Of a stretch of DNA of 17,815 nt, positions 13,301 to 17,815 are shown in pieces. The notes beneath the pieces were generated by a model that was given only the letters and a program-made list of their open reading frames with translations, searched no databases and was not told where the DNA came from. This DNA is from an uncultured Collinsella sp. (lineage in GTDB: Bacteria; Actinomycetota; Coriobacteriia; Coriobacteriales; Coriobacteriaceae): the NCBI GenBank assembly GCA_900547855.1, contig URIK01000019.1:1-17815 (forward strand), given 5' to 3'. The translations under genes were made by a program, and so were the position numbers. Within the stretch, counting starts at the first letter, position 1. Every line of letters begins with the position of its first letter.

Positions 13301-14164
13301 CTATTCGACGATTGGTGCTCCGTGGCCCCAAGAACCTTCCATGCCGCACACGGTCGAGGCAAACCCGGCAGCAAAGTCGAGCGCGCGCTCGATGGCCTCG
13401 GCGCCATCTTCACCACGCTTGGCGGAATCGAGATAGCACATCAAAAACGAGGTAAGGAACGAGTCGCCCGCCCCCATGGTGTCCTTCATGTCCGTTACCG
13501 GTTTAGCCAGCTGGCGGTAATAACGATCGCCGTCGTAAGCAATGCAGCCCTCGGCGCCCGCCGTAGCCGACACAAAACGCGGACCCAGGCCCTTCACCCA
13601 TGCCAGACGCTCGCGAACCTCATCCTCACTCGCAGCATCCGCCGCACTAAAGAAAGCGAAATCGACGTAGGGCGCAATCTGCTCGTAGTACTCGTCGGTA
13701 GAGTCGTCCGAAAAGTCAAAAGAGACCGTGACGCCCGCAGCCTTCAACTTGGGCAGCTCGCGCTCGGTAAAGCAATAGTTGCCCGAATGAACCACATCGA
13801 ACTGCTTCATGTACGAAAGGTCAAAGCGATCGAGGACATAGCGCGCATCGCCACGGATACCGCCCTCGTTGGAGCCAAGGAAGACACGGTCACCGTCAAC
13901 GACGGTCACGCGAGCCGCTCCGTTCTCGCCAATCATCTGCTCGCACTTGTCAAGCTCGATACCCTCATCCTCGAGGCTTGCAATGACATGCTCGGCAGCG
14001 GCATCATTGCCAAAAATGCCCATGTATGCGGAGCGTGCGGCACCGCATTTCTTGGCATAAACGGCGAAGTTCACCGCATTGCCGCCGGGATACATGGTGT
14101 GGATATGCTCGTAGCGATCGACGACGTTGTCGCCAAATCCGAGCACGTTAACGTTAAATGCCAT
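13301..14164 (-). CDS. frlD: PfkB-family fructoselysine 6-kinase-like protein
   Basis: This 287-residue cytoplasmic ribokinase-fold kinase should phosphorylate carbon 6 of a fructosyl-amino acid with ATP. The N-terminus GDNVVDRY (11-18) and YPGGNAVNFAVYAKKCG (25-41) follow the fructoselysine kinase FrlD pattern (GDNCVDIY, SGGNAVNVAVY in Escherichia coli, from memory). So do DRVFLGSNEGG (92-102), DVVHSGNY (123-130) and FDFSD...DFAFFSA (149-174). The PfkB signature DTMGAGDSF holds the anion hole and the catalytic base Asp234. It is about 25 residues longer than the E. coli enzyme. AGAAGGAG lies 8 bases before the ATG, and the upstream frlB-like stop overlaps that site, giving a 14-base gap and likely translational coupling. 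It is the last gene of the cluster. Confidence 0.9.
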   Translation of the reverse strand: MAFNVNVLGFGDNVVDRYEHIHTMYPGGNAVNFAVYAKKCGAARSAYMGIFGNDAAAEHVIASLEDEGIELDKCEQMIGENGAARVTVVDGDRVFLGSNEGGIRGDARYVLDRFDLSYMKQFDVVHSGNYCFTERELPKLKAAGVTVSFDFSDDSTDEYYEQIAPYVDFAFFSAADAASEDEVRERLAWVKGLGPRFVSATAGAEGCIAYDGDRYYRQLAKPVTDMKDTMGAGDSFLTSFLMCYLDSAKRGEDGAEAIERALDFAAGFASTVCGMEGSWGHGAPIVE

Positions 14165-14178
14165 GGCCTTTGCTCCTT

Positions 14179-15147
14179 CTAGTACTCGACAACACCCATA
14201 TAGCGACGGAAATCGGGATCGTGATCAAACACCTTGCCGCGTGCAGCACGCAGCTCGCAGTTCATGGCGTAGAACAGCACCGGGTCCAGATAGGCACGGA
14301 CGCTCGCCGGCACGGCTTCCATACCGTACTCCTTGGCATCGAGCACCATCAGCGTATCGGTATGCGTCTTAAGGAACGCCAGGGCGCGCTCGTCCATAGC
14401 ACGGCACTCGCTGGAGCCCATCTGCAGGAAGTAAAAAACGCCATCCTGAGTAGCCTCGAAGGGGCCGTGGAAGTACTCGGCAGAGTGGATGTAGCTGCAG
14501 TGCTGCCACTGCATCTCCATAAGAGAGCAGATAGCGAAACCGTAGGTCTGGCTAAAGTTGGGACCGCTGCCCAGAATATAGAAGAACTCGTGCTCCTGGC
14601 AAAGCTTGGCAAAACGATCGCCCAGCTCGGCATTTACCTTCTCACGTGCCGGGGGAAGAATCTTATCCATCTCGGCGATACCGGCATACATATCGGCAAG
14701 ATCGGCGTAGCCCTCCTGCTGATCGAGCAGCTCGGCCGCAAGCGACAGCGAAATGCCAGCGGGGACCTCGGCCTGCGGCACACCCTCGCCCCATGGGTAG
14801 ACCCACGTGGTCCACTTGCCGGAGTCGATCTTGGATCCAGCGTTGTCGGTCTGGGCGATCACCGTAGCGCCGGCGGCAAGGGCAATCTCGCAGCCCTCGA
14901 CGACCTCCGGGGTATTGCCACTGTGGCTGCAAGCGATGACCAGGGACTTCTCGCCCAGACGACGCGGACGCATAATGTCGAATTCACGCGCGGTATAGAT
15001 ATACGAAGTGAAGGTGGTTGCCTCGCGCTGCAGAAGCTCATGAGCCGGGATCAAATCGATCATGGAGCCACCGCAAGCAATCCAGTAGACGCTGTCGAAC
15101 TTGCCCTTCTCGGCAATTGCCTCTTTGATCAGATCGCGTGCGTTCAT
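14179..15147 (-). CDS. frlB: SIS-domain fructosamine-6-phosphate deglycase (FrlB/FraB-like)
   Basis: This 322-residue protein has two sugar-isomerase (SIS) domains (about 15-130 and 185-300). The family splits 6-phosphofructosyl amino acids into glucose-6-phosphate and the free amino acid. The phosphate-binding loop SHSGNT is at 74-79. Glu211 (in SLMEMQW) and His227 (in FHGPFE) are 16 residues apart, the same spacing as the catalytic Glu214/His230 pair of Salmonella FraB. The C-terminus, DPDFRRYMGVVEY, closely resembles that of E. coli FrlB. A longer in-frame start at 15180 exists, but ATG at 15147 has AAAGGA 7-8 bases upstream and gives a normal length. It follows the frlC-like gene by 62 bases and precedes frlD by 14. 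FraB-type (fructose-asparagine) or glucoselysine deglycase activity is an alternative; the amino-acid part of the substrate cannot be read from sequence. Confidence 0.9.
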   Translation of the reverse strand: MNARDLIKEAIAEKGKFDSVYWIACGGSMIDLIPAHELLQREATTFTSYIYTAREFDIMRPRRLGEKSLVIACSHSGNTPEVVEGCEIALAAGATVIAQTDNAGSKIDSGKWTTWVYPWGEGVPQAEVPAGISLSLAAELLDQQEGYADLADMYAGIAEMDKILPPAREKVNAELGDRFAKLCQEHEFFYILGSGPNFSQTYGFAICSLMEMQWQHCSYIHSAEYFHGPFEATQDGVFYFLQMGSSECRAMDERALAFLKTHTDTLMVLDAKEYGMEAVPASVRAYLDPVLFYAMNCELRAARGKVFDHDPDFRRYMGVVEY

Positions 15148-15209
15148 ATCCAATTCCTTTCTTGTTTGGGCCGCAATCAATGACGTTGGTTGCGTGGCCG
15201 ATAGTTGTT

Positions 15210-16061
15210 TTAGTCAATCAGATATTTCTCGAATGCGGCCATGTTCTTGGCATCAGCCGCCGCCGGGTCATCGTAGTAACGGCCGTCCGTAATTTCCTGG
15301 CCCAGCATGCCGTCGAAACCATGGACGTTGAGTGTGGCAACGAAGGCGTCCATATCGTGCTTGCCATCGCCCCACACCAGATGGCCATACGGGTCACCGT
15401 CGATAAAGTGCATCTCGTGAATTGCCCCATCACCAAAGGTGGCAAACCAGTCCTCGAGCGTCTCGCCAGCAACGCCCATCGCGGTTGTATCAACCATGGG
15501 CTGTAAATACGGGCTCGCGACCTCGTCAATCATGCGCTTCGCATCGGAAACCGTCGTCACAAGGTTGCTCTCCTCGGGACGCAGGCCTTCCATCGTAAGC
15601 ACCAGACCGTGCTCGCCGGCATACTCCGCCAGAATGGACAAGTGCTCGCGGCTGCGCTTCCAGGCTTCCTCGCGGTCCTCGTCCCAGTCGCCCCAGCCCG
15701 AGTTGACGGACATACGGTCGCACCCAAGTACCTCGGCAAGCTCAATGCCGTGCTTAAAGTACGCCAGGCTGCGCTGTTCATGCAGCGGCTTGCGTGCGCA
15801 GTACTGCCAAGGATAGACAACATTCTCGGGGCACAGAGTACGATACCTAAGCCCACGGTCTGCAGCCTTTTTCGCCAGGACCTCAGCCTCAAAGTAGCCC
15901 GTATGGTCGAGCGTCACATGCGGCTCTGCGCACCACAGCTCAATGGACTCAAAGCCCAAACGCTGCTGCACATCAAGGAAGTAATCGAGCGACCACATGA
16001 TGTAGTGGATATTCATGCCCGCAATCTGTTCGCGGCGCAGCGTCGGCTTGGATTCAGACAT
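15210..16061 (-). CDS. frlC: FrlC-like sugar epimerase (xylose isomerase-like TIM barrel)
   Basis: This 283-residue TIM-barrel protein belongs to the AP-endonuclease-2/xylose-isomerase-like family. The four metal ligands expected for ketose 3-epimerases are present: Glu158 (LTMEGLRPEESN), Asp191 (PMVDTTAM), His218 (EMHFIDGDP) and Glu256 (LGQEIT). The segment E.L.P.ESN is shared with E. coli FrlC, which interconverts fructoselysine and psicoselysine. PENVVYPWQY (78-87) likewise matches FrlC's PE..GYPYN region. The start at 16061 has AAGGAGG 6 bases upstream, and only one base separates it from the amidohydrolase stop, so the two are coupled. A downstream Met16 lacks such support. Its exact substrate is uncertain because other sugar epimerases share this fold, but neighbours frlB and frlD favour an Amadori-product role. 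Confidence 0.85.
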   Translation of the reverse strand: MSESKPTLRREQIAGMNIHYIMWSLDYFLDVQQRLGFESIELWCAEPHVTLDHTGYFEAEVLAKKAADRGLRYRTLCPENVVYPWQYCARKPLHEQRSLAYFKHGIELAEVLGCDRMSVNSGWGDWDEDREEAWKRSREHLSILAEYAGEHGLVLTMEGLRPEESNLVTTVSDAKRMIDEVASPYLQPMVDTTAMGVAGETLEDWFATFGDGAIHEMHFIDGDPYGHLVWGDGKHDMDAFVATLNVHGFDGMLGQEITDGRYYDDPAAADAKNMAAFEKYLID

Positions 16062-16062
16062 C

Positions 16063-17646
16063 TTATGCCTCCTTATTTCGATCGAACACGATTTGTCCGT
16101 CCGACATCGTCATATCAACCGCAAGATCGCGTGCGTCGCGATAATCGAGGTCAAACACATCCCGATCGAGCACGCAGATATCGGCAAGCTTGCCGACCTC
16201 GAGCGTACCCAGCTCATCTTCGCGCATCAGATCGTACGCGCCCCCGGCAGTCCAAGCGCGCAAGAGCTCGACAAGCGTCAGCGTGTTGACCTCATTCACG
16301 GGCAGTCCGTCGGCGAAGAATCCGCCGCACGCGCTGTAGATTGACTCGCCCAGGCTCGGAATCAACAGCGGCAAATCCGTTCCACAGCACACCGTGCATC
16401 CGGAATCTTCCATGCCGCGGCGATTCCAGCTGTGCAAAAGTCGCGTCTCGCCAATTTGTCGACGCATCATCGACAGGCAATCCTCGCGCCGGTCCAGCGT
16501 CAGAATCTGCGGATAGACCTCGCAAATTCCACCTAACTTGCCAAACTCGACAAGATCGGTCGGGTCAGAGTTCTCGAGATCGGTAATTGCATGGCGGCGA
16601 AGCATCCGTCCATGCTCGTCTCGAGGCAGCGAGGCATAGAGCGCCACGGTGCGACGAACGGCGCCATCACCCTGGCAATGCAAGGAATATCGGAAGCCGT
16701 CAGCATCAATTGCACGCAGCTCGCTTTCAATCAGATCCCACTCTGGCTCCTCGACGACCGTCTTGCCGGCAGCGCCCGCATCGGCCGTATCCTCATAGGG
16801 GTCAATCATCTCGGCAAGCCCCGCCCATACGCCGCGATCGGTCATACGGTTGAAGCCAGAAAAACGAACGAACGGTCCCCGGAAGCGCTCTCGTGCCTCG
16901 CGAGCATATGCCAGATTTGCACCAGCGCCCACCGGCTGCGACATCATAGAGACGCGAACCGTCAGCTCGCCAGATTCCTCACGGCGAGCCATTTCGTCGG
17001 CAAAGCCGTAGTAGTCATCAAACGCCATCTCCTTGATGGCGGTAACGCCGCGCTCGTTAAGCATGCTCATGTAGTCCGAATACCCCGCACGTACCTCGGG
17101 CAGCGCGAGGAAATCGCTCATCATGCGCCAGATCTTCTCGGCATAGCACGCCTGGGGTGTAAAGCCGTATCGTGCACTGGCGGCAGCATTGAGAACGCAG
17201 GTCTCCGCACCCGGTGTAAAGCAGACGACAGGGATATCGCCAAAACAATCGTCAAACACAGCTGCCGTATTTGCGTTCTCGGCATCCGATGCCAACGTTT
17301 CGGGTAGGCTGTGGCCAAAAGCCGCCGCGCAATCCGGATGATCTTCTTTCCATGCACGCAAGAGCGACACGGCCTCTTTGGCATCAGCGATGCCGGACAG
17401 ATCAGACCCCAACGTCCGCAGCGCCCAGCCTGTATAGAAGGTATGCACATCGATCAGGCCAGGCATGACGGTACGGTCGCCCAGATCAACTACCTCGTCC
17501 GCCTGGGTCAAATACGAAGCTACCTCACACTTGGTGCCAACCGCCTCAATTCGATTGCCACGGACCGCTACGAAACCTTCGAACGGCAGGTCCCCCGTAC
17601 CGGTAAAGACGCTCTTAGACGTCAGGACCGTTAAACGATCAGACAT
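16063..17646 (-). CDS. YtcJ-like metal-dependent amidohydrolase (Amidohydro_3 type)
   Basis: This 527-residue cytoplasmic amidohydrolase has the small N-terminal beta-domain (about 5-60), the TIM barrel, and a C-terminal return to the beta-domain (GTLEVGKLADICVLDRD). Conserved YtcJ features are MPGLIDVH (61-68), LHCQGDGAV with His323, RRHAITDLE with His352, and CGTDLP with Asp424. Unusually, the first motif reads His68-Thr-Phe70 where the family normally has HxH, so one metal ligand is missing or replaced. Lys205/Glu206 in ITAIKEM may supply the bridging ligand. The substrate is unknown; in this operon an amide- or N-acyl-bond cleavage on a glycated amino acid or peptide is plausible but unproven. 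ATG 17646 has AGGTGG 5 bases upstream; a GTG at 17655 is less likely. It starts 9 bases after the transporter stop. Confidence 0.88.
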   Translation of the reverse strand: MSDRLTVLTSKSVFTGTGDLPFEGFVAVRGNRIEAVGTKCEVASYLTQADEVVDLGDRTVMPGLIDVHTFYTGWALRTLGSDLSGIADAKEAVSLLRAWKEDHPDCAAAFGHSLPETLASDAENANTAAVFDDCFGDIPVVCFTPGAETCVLNAAASARYGFTPQACYAEKIWRMMSDFLALPEVRAGYSDYMSMLNERGVTAIKEMAFDDYYGFADEMARREESGELTVRVSMMSQPVGAGANLAYAREARERFRGPFVRFSGFNRMTDRGVWAGLAEMIDPYEDTADAGAAGKTVVEEPEWDLIESELRAIDADGFRYSLHCQGDGAVRRTVALYASLPRDEHGRMLRRHAITDLENSDPTDLVEFGKLGGICEVYPQILTLDRREDCLSMMRRQIGETRLLHSWNRRGMEDSGCTVCCGTDLPLLIPSLGESIYSACGGFFADGLPVNEVNTLTLVELLRAWTAGGAYDLMREDELGTLEVGKLADICVLDRDVFDLDYRDARDLAVDMTMSDGQIVFDRNKEA

Positions 17647-17655
17647 CACAACCAC

Positions 17656-17815
17656 CTACACCGGAAGCATGCCAGAGATTGCCGTTACGATCAGGCCAAA
17701 GACGACCATGAAAATGAAGAACTTCCAAATGGTCTTCCACCATTGGCCAAACGAAATCTTAGCCACGGCAAGGCCGGCGACCGTCATGCCCGCCACGGGA
17801 CTGATGGTGTTGATG
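17656..17815 (-). CDS. C-terminal fragment of a multi-span transporter, 5' part outside the window
   Basis: The last 53 codons of a minus-strand gene end at TAG 17658-17656. The fragment has NTISPVAGMTVAGLAVAKISFG, then WWKTIWKFFIFMVVFGLIVTAI, a clear final membrane helix. The N-x-x-S/N-P-x-x-G-M turn followed by K(I/V)xxxxW and a terminal helix is typical of ion-coupled carriers of the YfcC/DcuC/AbgT type, which move dicarboxylates, peptides or amino-acid derivatives. FraA, the fructose-asparagine transporter of Salmonella, is a DcuC-type carrier, so this would fit uptake of an Amadori compound. With only the C-terminus visible the exact family is uncertain. The amidohydrolase starts 9 bases after its stop, so they share an operon. 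Confidence 0.75.
   Translation of the reverse strand, partial: INTISPVAGMTVAGLAVAKISFGQWWKTIWKFFIFMVVFGLIVTAISGMLPV

Noticed and set aside
13241..14182. 313-codon plus-strand open frame
   Set aside because: It is antisense to the frlD-like kinase, which has a complete PfkB signature.
14158..15183. 341-codon plus-strand open frame
   Set aside because: It mirrors the deglycase gene, whose catalytic motifs and ribosome binding site show the real coding strand.
15168..15200. Possible hairpin between the frlC and frlB genes (GGCC..GCAA with TTGCGGCC)
   Set aside because: The stem is short and bulged, with no T run; too weak to call a terminator or processing site.

Overview
The window is about 17.8 kb of GC-rich (roughly 60% by eye) bacterial chromosome. 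It carries thirteen complete protein genes and two genes cut by the window edges. Homolactic fermentation (L-lactate dehydrogenase), glutamine-dependent NAD synthetase, strong GGAGG-type ribosome binding sites and an Amadori-sugar operon together suggest a high-GC Gram-positive gut anaerobe. A Coriobacteriia member such as Collinsella is the best guess. This is inference from protein style and gene content; no rRNA or marker gene confirms it. I see no tRNA, rRNA, CRISPR array or transposase gene.

Layout. (1) 1-5605, minus strand: an edge-truncated DUF2974-type alpha/beta hydrolase, L-lactate dehydrogenase (ldh), a class I/II PLP aminotransferase and NAD synthetase (nadE). Each is separated from the next by intergenic DNA with terminator-like hairpins. 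(2) 5606-8192, plus strand: two unrecognised proteins, one a membrane protein with a Ser/Thr-rich tail, the other with a LOTUS/winged-helix-like N-terminus and a long acidic Pro/Ala linker. (3) 8248-8403: a highly structured intergenic element with nested stems and a UUCG-capped hairpin. (4) 8407-11247, minus strand: ettA, then a two-gene sdpR-sdpI-like immunity operon with a clear promoter and palindromic operator. (5) 11427-13021, plus strand: tcdA and a TatD-family nuclease, probably one operon. (6) 13027-13259: an AT-richer intergenic element bounded by a perfect 31-bp inverted repeat. (7) 13301-17815, minus strand: a tight five-gene cluster.

The last cluster is the most interesting part. 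Read in transcription order it encodes the C-terminus of a multi-span ion-coupled transporter, a YtcJ-like amidohydrolase, a FrlC-like sugar epimerase, a FrlB/FraB-like SIS-domain deglycase and a FrlD-like PfkB kinase. The last three are the known enzymes of fructosyl-amino-acid (Amadori product) catabolism. The amidohydrolase and the carrier-type transporter suggest a variant substrate. The expected flow is uptake, possible amide processing, C3 epimerisation if needed, 6-phosphorylation, and deglycation to glucose-6-phosphate plus an amino acid that could feed fermentation through lactate dehydrogenase.

No gene-free stretch exceeds 300 bases; the intergenic regions of 120-280 bases are described through their hairpins, palindromes and promoters.
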